Shown in pieces: positions 41,528 through 52,420 of a stretch of 64,000 bases of DNA. Position numbers and translations under genes: made by a program. Source of the DNA: Sorex araneus (taxonomy: Eukaryota > Chordata > Mammalia > Eulipotyphla > Soricidae); NCBI RefSeq assembly GCF_027595985.1, contig NC_073307.1, forward strand, positions 52,333,088 through 52,397,087, written 5' to 3'. How positions within the stretch are numbered: position 1 is the stretch's first letter; each line of letters opens with the position of its first letter. Below the pieces are notes generated by a model. The model searched no databases, had not been told where the DNA came from, and was given only the letters and a program-made list of their open reading frames with translations.

Positions 41528-42169
41528 CTTCCCATACACTTTTGATTTTTTGATTTCCCCCTCGATTTCTTTCCTTCTCCTCCCTATACTCTGGGGTGAG
41601 GGGTTGTTGATCCCCTTCCGGCACTGCTCTCGGTCCCTCTGGGAGATGCTGCCCTATTGATTACATGCAGGATTTTCCTTGAAGCGAGAGAGCTTCAGAG
41701 ACATTGCCTCAGAGGCAAAGGACAGTGCCAAAGGGGGCGCCAGCCCCCCATAACTTGTGGGTCATTGCCCCTCTGTTACAAGCAGTTCAGCTTGTCTCTG
41801 GTCAGTTCCTGGGCTAGGCGGTTATGTTAACTGAGTTACCTGCCACCCTTTTGCCTCTGATTACAGTGCTCATCAACTTCCCAGGGATACTCACAATTCC
41901 CCTTGTCCTGCTAAACTCCTCTATGCGACACTCCCCCTGCATTGTTTCTCCTGCATTGTTTTCCAGTCTATCACCATTCCCCCACTCTCTCTACGCTCCT
42001 CTATATCTGGTCTGTGGAATTGGGAATAAAGGTTGTTGATTATTGTCGTGATCTGTCTGCAGCCCTTTCCTCATGTATGGCCAACTGGGGAGTCTGTCAG
42101 CCTGGCCCCAATGCACCAGGCCCACCCAGGGACCCTGTCATTGTGGGATGGTGACTCTAAGTTTAGGCT
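41528..42169 (-). other. Possible old L1 3'UTR or unassigned repeat
   Basis: It lies between an antisense L1 ORF2 part and the antisense 3'UTR piece. ggaataaaggttgttgatta at about 42021 could suggest an LTR poly(A) signal, but no LTR ends are seen. Confidence 0.3.
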
Positions 42170-42850
42170 TTGATCTAGGCACCACCTCGAACCATTTACT
42201 ACTTCCCCTCGTCTCGTTACTCTGTATCCCACAAGTGAGTGAGATCATTCTATCTTGTCCTTCTTCTGGTTTGCTTCACTCAACACAAGACCTTCCAGTT
42301 CCATCCAGGCTGCAGCCAACTGCATGATTCTGTCATCCCTTGCAGCTGCCTAGTAAGGAAGACTATATGGAATTCCCAGTAAGGAATACTGATATTTTTC
42401 TGGTGGCATTATACAATGGGAATAGGGTGGGAGGCATACATTAGCTTAGCCGTCCCAAAGGGACCAATAAAGATGGCAAAGGAATTGACTTAAGCATCTG
42501 TGGTATTGGAGGTTTGCCGAGAGCAGGTAGGGAACTTAGATCTCTGAGAATCAACCACCACATCTTGTCCAGGGCCCCGAGCTGACGGAGCTTAGGGTCT
42601 GCTTCAGCTTCTCCCCTGGACCAGCCTGGGCACGTCCAGAGACCCAAAGGAACCCCCTGAGGTGGTGGAAGAACAGCAGCTAAGGTTCTTGGGATAGATA
42701 CTGGGAGGAGTATGGCTGGGTCATGCAGAAGGGAGCTCTGGTCTTCACTTGGGGACACATCTCCACACCATGTTCCATGACATTCCCACCAATGGCGAAC
42801 AAGCGTTTCTTTGTTGCCAAGTCCACCAAAACACTGATCATTTCCGTCTC
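42170..42850 (-). pseudogene. Old L1 ORF2 3' part, antisense
   Basis: The complement carries typical L1 ORF2 C-terminal sequence: gcttcactcaacacaagac with ccagttccatccaggctgc (about 42274-42315), and acattcccaccaatggcgaa (about 42779). It is diverged, contains non-matching insertions, and has no open frame. Confidence 0.78.
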
Positions 42851-42884
42851 TTCTGTTGTTTGTGTGTGTGGTGGGAAGCAGGGG

Positions 42885-43027
42885 AGGCCACATTCTGGGC
42901 ACGGCTGATGCTGCTCAGGGCTTACTCCTGGCAGGCTTGGGGTAACCCTATGGGATGCCGGATATCAAATCTGGGTCAGCTGCTTGAAAGGCAAATGCCC
43001 TCCCCTCTGTGCTATCTCTCTGGCCCC
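42885..43027 (-). mobile_element. SINE-A, reverse, partly deleted
   Basis: ctgctcagggcttactcctg joins directly to gcaggcttggggtaaccc. Head end ctgtgctatctctctggcccc. It interrupts the antisense L1. Confidence 0.8.
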
Positions 43028-43111
43028 ATTTCTGCTCTCCTCGATACAGACCTTTCTCAGTGGTGTGAGCCCAGACCTCACGGTGATTTTGAGGAGCCTA
43101 TCTCTGACAGT

Positions 43112-43358
43112 GGGCTGGAGCGATAACACAGCAGGTAGGGTATTTGCCTTGCACACAGCCGACCTGGGTTTCGTTCCTCTGTCCCACTCAGAGAGCCCGG
43201 CAAGCTACCGAGAGTATCTCGTCCCACGGAAGAGCCTGACAAACTACCCGTGGTGTATTCAATATGCCAAAAACTGTAACAACAAGTCTCACAATGGAGA
43301 CGTTACTGGTGCCTGCTCAAGCAAATCGATGAGCAATAGGATGACAGTGATACAGTGA
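43112..43358 (+). mobile_element. SINE-B, full length
   Basis: gggctggagcgataacacag head, body gcaagctaccgagagtatct, tail gatgacagtgatacagtga. The B box has one extra t (gggtttcgttcc). Confidence 0.9.
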
Positions 43359-43384
43359 TCCCTTACAGTAGTGACAATGGTTAG

Positions 43385-43700
43385 TTTCTCAAGGGCCCGT
43401 TAGCCATCTAGATGGCATCTGCTCATCTCTGCTCCCCATGTTTCACTGGGGAAAATGTCTGGTTGTTTCTGTTATTATTGAGCTTGGTGGATGTTTTTTG
43501 TCTCTTGGAAATGAGACCTCTGTCTGATGTCTGATGTGCAAGCATTTCCTCCTGTTCCTTTGGATGTCCTTTGACTTGGGGCACCGCTTCTTTGTGCCCA
43601 AAGACACGCAGGGTCTTTCAAGTTTGACAGAGTTTGACGTGTGGCTTTCTGCTTTGTTCAGCAAGGACCGATACCCACCTCTGTTCCCTGCGGCCTACCC
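43385..43700 (-). mobile_element. Old L1 ORF2 segment, antisense
   Basis: ttggaaatgagacctctgtc and gatgtgcaagcatttcctcc match the complement of the ORF2 block that precedes the 42170-42850 part. The two are collinear halves split by two SINEs. Confidence 0.72.
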
Positions 43701-43759
43701 AAGAGGCAAGAGCTTGACACTGAAGTAGCCAAAAACACCTTTAAAAGAGGTCAAGCTCA

Positions 43760-43935
43760 GCGCTGGAGGGATAGCACACTGGGTAGAACATTTACCTTGC
43801 ACGCAGCTGACCCGGGTTCGATCCCCTGCATCCCATAGGATTCCCTGAGCACCATCAGGAGTAATTTTTGAATGCAGACAAAGGGTAACCCCCAAGTATC
43901 ACCGGTTGTGACCCCAAGACAAACAAACCAAAAAC
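43760..43935 (+). mobile_element. SINE-A
   Basis: cgctggagggatagcacactg head, near-perfect B box gacccgggttcgatcccc, tail caagacaaacaaaccaaaaac. Confidence 0.88.
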
Positions 43936-44420
43936 ACCCCAAAAAGCTGAGCTTAAGTCCCCATTTCAAAGGCCAGGCAGGTTGAGACTCTCCTGGATAA
44001 GATCATCAGCTGCTTCCAGGAAGCTCTCGAAGATCCCCCATCATTCCACACTGCCCCCCAATTCCTTGAAATGACCCAGGCATCCCTGCTTTTATCAATT
44101 TATCCCAGCAAGACGTACATTCTATACCACTGCCTTTGAATTCCTAGAACTGACCACATTACTTCCTTCTCGGGAGAGGCCAAAATTATTTTATTATCTC
44201 CATCTGATTGGCTCAGAACATTTTCTAGCTGAGCCAAACTACTATATGCATTTTTTATCCCTTTGATGTGGTTGGCCTTGAATATTTTAGGTACAATTCA
44301 CTCCCCCAAATTGGGTCCACGTCTCTGCTTGGTCCCCTAGCTAGATTAACCAGTAAGAAGCAGAAGGCTCCTGCCTGATTCAGTCCAGATAAAAAGTGTC
44401 CCACTAAGAATGCTAGATGG
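43936..44420. other. Unique sequence
   Basis: No gene recognised. Confidence 0.3.
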
Positions 44421-44424
44421 ACAC

Positions 44425-44465
<41 letters not shown>

Positions 44466-44540
44466 CCTCTTTATCTCCCTCTCCCTCTCTCTCTCCTTCT
44501 CTCTTGCTCTCTTGCTCTCTTTATCTCTCTCTCACTCTCT
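44421..44540. repeat. (CT)n imperfect
   Basis: ctctctctttctctctctctc with ttatctccctctcc and cttgctctcttgctc variants. Confidence 0.92.
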
Positions 44541-44624
44541 GTGCTGACCATTGGACTTCCTTTCAATAACCTGACTTTGCATTGCCTAAACGTCTCACCC
44601 TCACTATATTCTTTTTCTACTTCA

Positions 44625-44900
44625 CAGTTTGGCCACAATGGCATCTGCATTCAAGCACCAATTCTGAACCCCTTAGAATCCACCCAAGTGTCCAAGACAG
44701 GAACAGATAATGCCCCAGTGGTATGCAGACCAAACAGAACCATACTCGCTGGCGATCAAAGATGAAATCTTGCAGCTCACTGAGATGAGACCTGGGTGGA
44801 ACTGGAGGGGAGGTCATGGTAAAGCGAGGGGCATCGAAAGGAAAAAGATAAAAGCCAGGTGACCTTATAAATGATGTCTAAAGAAACAAAGCAAGGAATG
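44625..44900 (+). mobile_element. Very old L1 3' fragment (tentative)
   Basis: caagtgtccaagacaggaac, gatgaaatcttgcagctcac and aatgatgtctaaagaaacaaag follow the order of the L1 ORF2 end into its 3'UTR. Heavily diverged. Confidence 0.5.
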
Positions 44901-45291
44901 AGACAGTGGGAAGAGGCCCTGAGGTATTTGCCCAGAGACGGGCAACGTGAATGGAAAGGGGGAAGGAGGGGGGGCGGGATTTCAGGACCAAGGTGTGGGT
45001 TGGACACTCTGAGAAGGAATTTCAGGACCATGCTGCAGGTGGACATTCTGGCACAGAGGTGGTGGAGAAGCACAGCGAGTAGAAAACATGGAAACAGTCG
45101 GAAGCCATGTTACAGCAATCAAATGCATTTCTCAGGAAAGAAGACACCAAGGCCGGGATAGAAGACTCTGGGCACTGTGCTCTCTGTCTTTCCTCCGTTT
45201 GCCTCCAGCTCCTAAGGCAAAGGCATTGGAAGTGGATCCTGCGTGTGCTTCTCCCTGGAACTCTTGCTTCATCTTTAGGGAAACTTAAACA
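44901..45291. other. Unique sequence
   Basis: It includes a nearby duplication: the word atttcaggacca occurs at 44980 and 45019. Confidence 0.35.
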
Positions 45292-45450
45292 GGGGCCAAA
45301 GAGATGGTACAGCGAGTAAGGCTTGCACACAGCCAACCTGGGTTCGACCCCTGGCACCCCATATGGTTCCTGGAGCCCCATCTGGAGGGATTCCTAACGT
45401 AAGCCATGAGCACTGCTGGGTGTGGCCCCCCCAAATCAAAACTAAAATAA
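45292..45450 (+). mobile_element. SINE-A
   Basis: ggggccaaagagatggtacag head, B box gggttcgacccc, caccccatatggttcctgg body, tail cccaaatcaaaac. Confidence 0.84.
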
Positions 45451-45850
45451 CCACCATCAAAATAATGCTTTACTCACTGTTTTTTGCCTCCCTAGCTCTC
45501 CACCTCCCGTTCCCTCCCTCCTTCTCTCGCCCTCTCCTACAGTGTCCCACCCCAAGTATCCCTGGGGTGGCCCTGGGTGATCTCTGGCAATGTGAGACCC
45601 AAGCAGCTCCACCTTTCTAGACCTCTTCATTGAGTTGCTGGCCCAGCTGGGAGAGAACATCTGGAAGAACCCCCAGATTTTTAAGCATCACTTGGAAGAT
45701 GCAGTCAGTCTCAGTGGTACAGGCTTATCCATACCAACCAACTGACACATGCTCCATTATGTTCACCCTAAAAGCTGGATGATCTATCAGCACACAACCA
45801 ACACTTCTCACCAGGACAAGTAGAAAAGGAAGTTAATGATTTTCAGATTA
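45451..45850. other. Unique sequence
   Basis: No gene recognised. Confidence 0.3.
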
Positions 45851-46014
45851 AGGTCCAGAGCTAGAGTACAGTGGGGAGGGTAATTGCCTTGCACACGGCC
45901 AACCTGGGTTCAATCCCTGGCATCCCATAGTCCCCTGAGCACCTCCAGGAATGACTCCTGAATGCAGTGCCAGGGGTAACCTCTGAGCATCACCAGGTGT
46001 GACCCAACAAGCAA
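45851..46014 (+). mobile_element. SINE-A
   Basis: aggtccagagctagagtacag head, gggttcaatccctgg B box, atgactcctgaatgcagtgc body, tail gacccaacaagcaataatta. Confidence 0.85.
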
Positions 46015-46054
46015 TAATTAATTAGTTAATTACTTTTATTTTATGAAGGATGTT

Positions 46055-46240
46055 CAGCCCACAGCTGCCACTGTGTGGACTCACCCACCAGTGCTTCTCT
46101 CCTGATTCACCTCTAAATCTCGGGGGAGATGCACATCAAGCAGCTAAAGCTCATGGCCACATCGGTCTACTGGCTGAAAACTCTGGGGTGCCCTTGGGAA
46201 GGGGGCAGGCCAAGTTCCCACCCTGCTGAAGTGACTTGAG
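46055..46240 (+). repeat. Unnamed dispersed repeat, copy 2
   Basis: Homologous, in the same order, to 8012-8211: ggagatgcacatcaagcagc, ctggctgaaaactctgggg, cacccttggga-like block, ccaccctgctgaag. Confidence 0.55.
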
Positions 46241-47028
46241 TTGGATTTTTCTACCTCACACTTATCCCCCTCCTTTGGGAACTGAAGACCAAAAAACTAA
46301 ACATGAAATAAAACTGAAAAAAATAAAGAAAGAGCTTCCAGACCTCGGCGCTTCTCTGTGAACAAAGCCCCTGAATTCTCCTTCTCCAGGTTTGTCAGGA
46401 TTCATCTCCAGTGGGAATCTGACCCACATCAGGGATAAAATAGTTGAAAGGACAGGGAGGGTCTATTTGCTCCAGCCCCCCCCAAATCCACTACAAGTCC
46501 CATCACCCATTCCAAGAAAACCAGCACTGTCATTGCAAGAAATATTTCCTTCAGTTTTCTTATCCCCCTCCTTGCTGGGCCACAAAACAACTCCCATAAA
46601 AGCAAGAAGATAGATATGGTATCAGCCATCTTTTCAGACCATGATGCTATCAAAAGAGAAGTTGAGGAACCCAACTAAAGGGGCTCTGCATGCCTCCTTC
46701 CTGCCCCAATCCTCAGGCTTGGCTTCTCACCACAGTCAGCACTGCGGCTCGAAGGTCATCCACAACAGAGGGGAAATCGGATGCTCAAAGGCTTCTCTCT
46801 GGGCCCCAACAGCACTGGAGCTGCTCCAGGTCAAGAACTCAGGTCTTCTGTGTGTCCCCCTTTTTGTACCCGGCAGGGTGTCGCACCTGATAAAGGTCAG
46901 ATGACCCCTGCCAAGCTCTGGGCTTATTCTGATCATCATCAGGCAAATGTGCATGTGGAGAGCCTGTGTGCATGAGCCAATGCCAAATCCCCAGGTCAGG
47001 ACAGCACGGAGGGAAATTTTTGGCTGCA
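46241..47028. other. Unique sequence
   Basis: 46300-46330 is A-rich (aaactgaaaaaaataaag), possibly the tail of the repeat upstream. No gene recognised. Confidence 0.35.
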
Positions 47029-47217
47029 GAGAACTGGAATGGGAACTGAAGGGGACTGGGAATCCAATCCTAAGGGGAACTGGGAAAACTGAACAGGAGT
47101 GGGAATTCAGCTCTAGTGGGAACTGAATGGAGGCTTGGAATCCAGTTCTAAATGGAACTGGGAACTGAACGAGATTGGGAATCCAATTCTAATGGGAACA
47201 GGAGCACAATTTCAACA
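47029..47217. repeat. Degenerate minisatellite, ~36-43 bp unit
   Basis: About four units anchored on gggaatccaRttctaatggg and ggaactgggaactgaa. Spacings between anchors are about 43, 36 and 40 bp. Confidence 0.8.
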
Positions 47218-47287
47218 AAGAACAGTAAAAGACTAATGCTCCCTGCACTAACTAAACAGTAAAAGTTTAATGCTCATAAACTGCCTA

Positions 47288-47415
47288 CTGTGGTGACACC
47301 CAGTGGAGGTCAGGGCTTCCTCCTGGAGGAGCTAGGAGCACCCTTTACAGTGCTATGGGTGGAACTGGGTTGGTGGGGTGCAGTGCAAATGCCGTGACCC
47401 CTGCTCCAGCCACTC
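47288..47415 (-). mobile_element. SINE-A, reverse, diverged
   Basis: gtgacacccagtggaggtcag, gggcttcctcctgg and gcaaatgccgtgacccctgc keep the order of a reversed SINE-A. Confidence 0.55.
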
Positions 47416-48680
47416 TCTGTCCTCTGCTTGTCTGAGATGCTAACTGAGCTCAAACTGGTCCAGTCCCTCCCCTTCCGGACATGGCTGGGCACCTGGGCTC
47501 ACCCTGCTGTATAGGCATGGCGGCCCTATCCAGAATGACAGCCAATTCTTACGGGACACCCAGAGCCATGCTCACCCCACTGAATCCCCCCTACTTCCTT
47601 CACCCACATCTGCTGAGCCAGTGAGCACCGGGCACGGGTTGGGCTCCCCAACAACTCAACACCTCCCAGAGCTCATCTCTCTCCTCTCCAGCACCAAGGG
47701 GGCTTTTCCTGCTGGCCCCAGGGGCGCTCCCAGGCTGCTTAGGGGGTGGCATTTAACTTCAGATTGATGCTGGTCAACAGAATAGAGAAATCCAGCTGTG
47801 CAGACCCTGGAAAACATCAGCCACAACTCGAGGTGGACATTTATAACCGAGCTGAGGTGCGATGTGGTTACAGGGCTTGGAGGCGTGAGAGGAGAAGCAA
47901 ATAAAGGCAGCAGATGAGGTGTGGTGTGAGGAGGGGGTGCCGTCCACAGCAAGAGGGCCATGGCCAGGAGGAGATGGGCAGAAAACAGTCAAGGATCCCC
48001 GGGGGAGGCCCCTCCTGACCCTCAGGCATAGATCAGGCTGTAAATCAAAGATCTCCTGGGGACAATGGGGTGACCCACTGGGAAAGGCTGCGTCAGAGCA
48101 AAGATGGGGTTCACAGGACCAAGGGGGGCTGGGAGGGAGGAAGACAGGAACCAGAAGGGCAGGGCAGGACCTTGGGGAGAGCTCTGCAGGAGCACAGCAC
48201 TCACTGGGTCCTAGCACTCAGTCTGTGGTGTAAAAAGAGGTGTCAGAGCAGGGGCAGTTAAGAGCTGCTCCCTCACGTGGAGAGAGGAATGGGGAAGGTG
48301 GGGGATGGCTGTCTTTCTGGGAACATCCAGGATGGTTTCACTGTGAAGCTGAGTCACCTGGTTGGGTTTTCTGGCCTCAGTCTCTGCCTCGGGGAAATGA
48401 GTTCACTCACTGACTCGCTCTCAGAGAGAAGGGATGTGGAGACTTCAGGTTTCCCAGAGGATGTAAGGAGTATGTGTGTGTGAGGCAGGGGGTGGGAGGG
48501 GGAGAGACAGAGAGAGACAGAGAGATTTAAAGGACAGGAGGGGGAGCAAGGGAAGGGGGAGGGCTCCTTCCTTGCACTGAGGCAGCCAGGGAAGTGGTAG
48601 ACTCTGGGGATGGGCTCAGAAGGAGGTGGGCATCCCTAAGGACTTTTGGACTAAACCCCTTTTAGAACCACCAGCTAACG
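47416..48680. other. Unique sequence
   Basis: 1.25 kb without a recognised transposon. A G/A-rich tract with gagacagagagagacag lies at about 48484-48525. Opposed open frames at 47774-48217 (both strands) are not convincing genes. Confidence 0.3.
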
Positions 48681-48818
48681 CCCGAGAGACAATGCATGGC
48701 TGAAGGCACTTGCCTTGTTCCATCCCTACTGCTGCCTATGGCCCCTGAGCTGGGGGCACTCCCGGGCAGAGTCAGGAATAACCCCTGAGCAACACCAAGT
48801 GTGGCCCAAACACCCACC
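48681..48818 (+). mobile_element. SINE-A, diverged
   Basis: cccgagagacaatgcatggc, gaaggcacttgccttg, taacccctgagcaacaccaa and gtgtggcccaaacaccc. The B box is lost. Confidence 0.65.
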
Positions 48819-49010
48819 CACCCTGTTGCCCCACCCAAAAGAACTCAGTTGACCCCAGTTTAATTCTCAGTGTCACCAGAATTGGGCCCTGAGCAGTATG
48901 GGGTATGGCCCAGCCCTCCTACCTTCCACAAAACTGCCAGCTCTGTCATAGATGGACGCTCTTGGCAACCATCCCAGACCCAGGGTCAACAGGAAAGAAA
49001 ACCCCAACCC

Positions 49011-49640
49011 CAAAGGGACTATGACAATGAGAGTTGGAAAAGATCACTCTGGACAAGAACTGAGTGTTGACTCAATACCTCTATTGCAAACTACAACACC
49101 CAAAAGGAGAGAGAACAAAGGGGAATGCCCTGCCACATTGGCAGGGTGGGGTGGTGGGGGATGGGGTGGGGGTGGTGGGAGGGATACTGGGATCATTGGT
49201 GGGGGAGAATGGGCACTGGTGGAGGGATGGGTAAACGATCACTGTATGAGTAAAATGCAAACACAGAAGTTCATAAGTTTGTAACTGTACATCACAGTGA
49301 TTCTCTAATAAAAAAAATTTTTTAAAAGAACTGAGTGTTGAAAGTAGGTAAAGGGATACATGATTTCAGCATCCATAATGCAAACCATAATGTCCAAAAG
49401 GGGTGAGAGAGAGAGGGAGAGAGGGAAAGACAGACAGACAGATAGAGGGACAGAGAGAAAGAGAGAGGAAAGTTACCTGCTACAGAGGCTGGGAGGGGGG
49501 TGGGAGGGAAACTAGGGACATTGGTGGTGGGAAATGTGCATGAGTGAAGGGACAGGTGTGAACACTATATGACTGAAACCCAACCATGAACAACCTTGTA
49601 ACTGTATCTCACTGTGATTCGATTTTAAAAATTAATTAAT
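49011..49640 (+). mobile_element. Older L1 3'UTR split by a younger L1
   Basis: Left part 49011-49070 and right part 49326-49640 join cleanly at aagaactgagtgttga. The right part has gcaaaccataatgtcc, a purine expansion at 49403-49470, and ends cactgtgattcgatttt. Confidence 0.88.
49071..49325 (+). mobile_element. Short young L1 3' end nested in an older L1
   Basis: About 255 bp of 3'UTR only, from ctcaatacctctattgcaaac through ggcagggtggggtgg to cagtgattctctaataaaaa. TSD aagaactgagtgttga (16 bp) at 49055-49070 and 49326-49341. Confidence 0.92.
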
Positions 49641-50084
49641 TTTAAAAACAAAGAAAGAGAAGAAATCCCCAGCCCTAAGCAACCTGGAATTATCACCCCT
49701 CCCCATTAACTCAGGAGCCCCCACCTCAGTGGCACCACCAGGGATCCTATGGGGCACTGAACAGTCAGGGCCAGGCGCCCTCAGAACCAACAGCACCACA
49801 ATACCTGGCCAATAGGCACCTGCCCCAGATCCCGACTCAGATGCCGGCAACACCACACACATTCTCCAGGGGCCTCACCCGCGAACCTGGGCAATTCCCA
49901 TGCAGCTAATGAGTGGCAGGCACCCCACCTATGAACACGAGCCCTTACGTCCTGCTCCTAGGTGGTCTCAGCCCAGCTGGTAGAGTTCGGAGTTTTTTCA
50001 GTTTTGTGGTCATACCTGATGATGCTCCAAGTCTGGTAGATGCTACCTGCATGCTTCCCAGAGTCCCCCCCAGAGGTATGACCA
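49641..50084. other. Unique sequence, possible SINE traces
   Basis: agttttgtggtcatacctg near 50002 could be a reversed SINE-A tail, too short to call. No gene. Confidence 0.3.
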
Positions 50085-50182
50085 TAGGCCTACACCCAGA
50101 GCCATGTGGCCACGCCCATATCCATGAAGCCACGCCCAGAGCCACGTGGCCTCGCCCATCTCCACGAAACCATGCCCAGAGA
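50085..50182. repeat. ~40-bp tandem repeat with CACGCCC motifs
   Basis: About 2.4 units of ccacgcccagagccaYgtgg plus a cgcccat-tccaYgaa part. It places ccacgccc-like words every ~20 bp. Confidence 0.8.
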
Positions 50183-50510
50183 TTCTTAGCCCCTCTACAT
50201 CCAGCTCCCTTCTCCAAACCAGCATCACTCTAGGAAACAGTTTCCCATTTCATTTCTGGTTATTTCCGCGGTAAACATGACTCCCACTGATAACACTAGA
50301 TTCAGGTTACAGATTAATGACATCACAGAAGCTGTTTGAGCCACAGGCTTTGGTGGGAATCACTACGGCTTGCCAAGGTTGGTCACTTGGAAGCCAAGGG
50401 GGGAAAAAAAGCCAATGTGACGGCAGCTGGTATTATGCTCGTTATGTCCCTATAGGGGCCATCCCATTGTCTTGTCTAAAACCCCCCTTACAGTCATCCA
50501 AAGCGGTTGG
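50183..50510. other. Unique sequence
   Basis: Nothing recognised. Confidence 0.3.
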
Positions 50511-50690
50511 GATGCCCAGGGAGCCAAAGCACAGAGGGCAAAACGCTGCCTTGGCTGCTGTTGATCTGGTTCAATCCCCAGCACCCATCTGGTTCCCCAA
50601 GGACCACCAGAGGTCACTCCCAAGCACAGAGCCAGGAATAGACCCCCCCAGCACCTGCAGGCTGTGGCACAACATTCCCCCTTTCCAAAA
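50511..50690 (+). mobile_element. SINE-A, diverged
   Basis: ccagggagccaaagcacag head, tggttcaatccccagcacc B box, gaggtcactcccaagcac body. The 3' end is disrupted. Confidence 0.72.
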
Positions 50691-50712
50691 GTAAACCAAA
50701 TAAAGTCATCCC

Positions 50713-50827
50713 CGGGGCTGGAACACAGAGGTAAGGCTTGCATGCAGTCACCCCAAGTTTGATCTCCAACAATGGATGGGAGCCATCTCCCAGTAAAGTG
50801 CTAGGACACTACTGGGTGTGACCCGAA

Positions 50828-50829
<2 letters not shown>
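50713..50829 (+). mobile_element. SINE-A ending in (CA)n
   Basis: ggggctggaacacagaggt head, caagtttgatctcc B box, actgggtgtgacccgaaat. The tail passes into the CA array. Confidence 0.72.

Positions 50830-50870
<41 letters not shown>
50830..50870. repeat. (CA)n microsatellite
   Basis: About 20 CA units at the end of the preceding SINE. Confidence 0.95.
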
Positions 50871-50872
<2 letters not shown>

Positions 50873-51009
50873 CACACATCCCAAATAATTTTTTAAAACA
50901 CCAGATTCCGAGTGAGATTCCTATGACAATAAAATTTAAGATTCAGGGTATCACCACCGGAAATGGAAGTTTCCCTACATTTCACAAACCTGTGCCCTTG
51001 TGTCTAGAT

Positions 51010-51149
51010 AAAGCACTGGCCCAGCAAACAACTGACCTGGTTTCATTCCCTGGCATCCCATAGGGCCCCCCGAGCCCTGCCAGAAGTGATCCAGGAATAA
51101 GCCCTGAGCACAGGTGTAACCCCCCTAAAAAACAAAACAAAACAAAATT
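51010..51149 (+). mobile_element. SINE-A, 5'-damaged
   Basis: ctggtttcattccctggc B box, catcccatagggccccccga body, (aaaac)n tail. Confidence 0.78.
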
Positions 51150-51661
51150 AATGTGGCCCACAGCCACTGCCATAAATTGAAAGTATTATGTTTCCAACTA
51201 GGGAAAAAAAATACAAGGTTTCCAATAACAACTAAAATCCCAATCTCCCAATCTCAGCTCCCTGGCAGCCTTTCTAGTGCTTTTCTTTTTCAGGTTTCTG
51301 TGAGGAAAGTAGCAGAACAGGGTGACTCGGCCAGTTTCTCCCAAGAAGCTCTGGCCCTAGAAGCTTGAGCAGCTGCTCATTCTCCTCCTTGAGAATCTTC
51401 TTTCCTTTCCCTCCCTCCAAGAGGAGGCTTTCTTGACACAGGTGAGAATTTACAAGGAGAGAAGTCAGCCCTACGTGGCCTCCTCTTCCTTCGCGTGGCC
51501 AGGACGAGCATCATCTCCAGGCATGGCAACTGCAAAGGAACACAGCTACTTGGCAGCAATTTGGTAGCACGAGATAATTCCCCATCTCAACAGTAAGAAA
51601 TATGGTCTTGAGATCAATATGGGGTGAATTAGTAGTCAATGGCAATCAAGTATGCTGGGGG
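51150..51661. other. Unique sequence
   Basis: No gene recognised. Confidence 0.3.

Positions 51662-51715
<54 letters not shown>
51662..51715. repeat. (GATA)n microsatellite
   Basis: About 13 gata units, not obviously attached to a SINE. Confidence 0.95.
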
Positions 51716-51854
51716 GAATTCATTTTATTTCTGAGAAAGGGCTAAGATCTCCATTGGTTTATTGAGACAGGCTTACAGATTGAAAAAGGAAGCAGGGAGT
51801 ACAAGCATCTGACAGACAAGTGGGCTTGTGGAGCATGCAAAGATATGCCAAGTC

Positions 51855-52420
51855 TTTATTTATTTTTAAAATGGAATCACAGTGAGATACACAGTTACAA
51901 AGTTGTTCGTGATTTGGTTTCAGTCATAGGATGTTCCAACTCCTGTTTCTTCACCAGTGTACATTTCCCACCACCAATGTCCCCAGTTTCCCTCCTACTC
52001 CCATTCCCTTCCCGCCTCTATGACAAGCACCTCTCTCTCTCTTCCTTCTTCTTCTCCTTTTTCTTCTCCTTTTTTCCTTCTTCTTCTTCTCCTTCTTCTT
52101 CTTCTTCCTCTTTTTCTTCCTCTTCTCCTCCTCCTCCTTTTTTCTTCTTCTTCTTCCTCTTCCTCTTCCTCTTCTTCTTCTTCTTCTTCTTCTTCTTCTT
52201 CTTCTTCTTCTTCTTCTTCTTCTTCTTCTTCTTCTTCTTCTTCTTCTTCTTCTTCTTCTTCTTCTTCTTCTTCTCCTCCTCCTCCTTCTTCTTCTCCTTC
52301 TTCCTCTTCTTCTTCTTCTCCTTCTTCTTCTCCTTCTCCTTCTTCTTCTCCTTCTTCTCTTTCTTCTCCTTCTTCTTCTCCTCCTTCTCCTCTCTCTCCC
52401 TCTCTCTCTCTAACACACAC
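51855..52420 (-). mobile_element. Antisense L1 3' end with giant (CTT)n
   Basis: gaatcacagtgagatacacag, ttcaccagtgtacatttccc and aatgtccccagtttccctcc are the complement of the L1 3' end. The (CTT)n, (CTC)n and (TC)n block at 52036-52408 sits exactly where the other copies have their purine tract. Confidence 0.88.
52036..52408. repeat. (CTT)n microsatellite, ~370 bp
   Basis: The core of about 35 uninterrupted ctt units (52160-52270) is flanked by ctcctt and ttcctc variants. Confidence 0.96.

Noticed and set aside
41640..42050. Solo LTR of an endogenous retrovirus
   Set aside because: There is an aataaa signal but no TG...CA ends or flanking duplication, and antisense L1 lies on both sides.
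47774..48233. Opposed open frames of 147 (minus) and 104 (plus) codons
   Set aside because: Mirror-image frames from GC-rich composition; no domain and no supporting signals.
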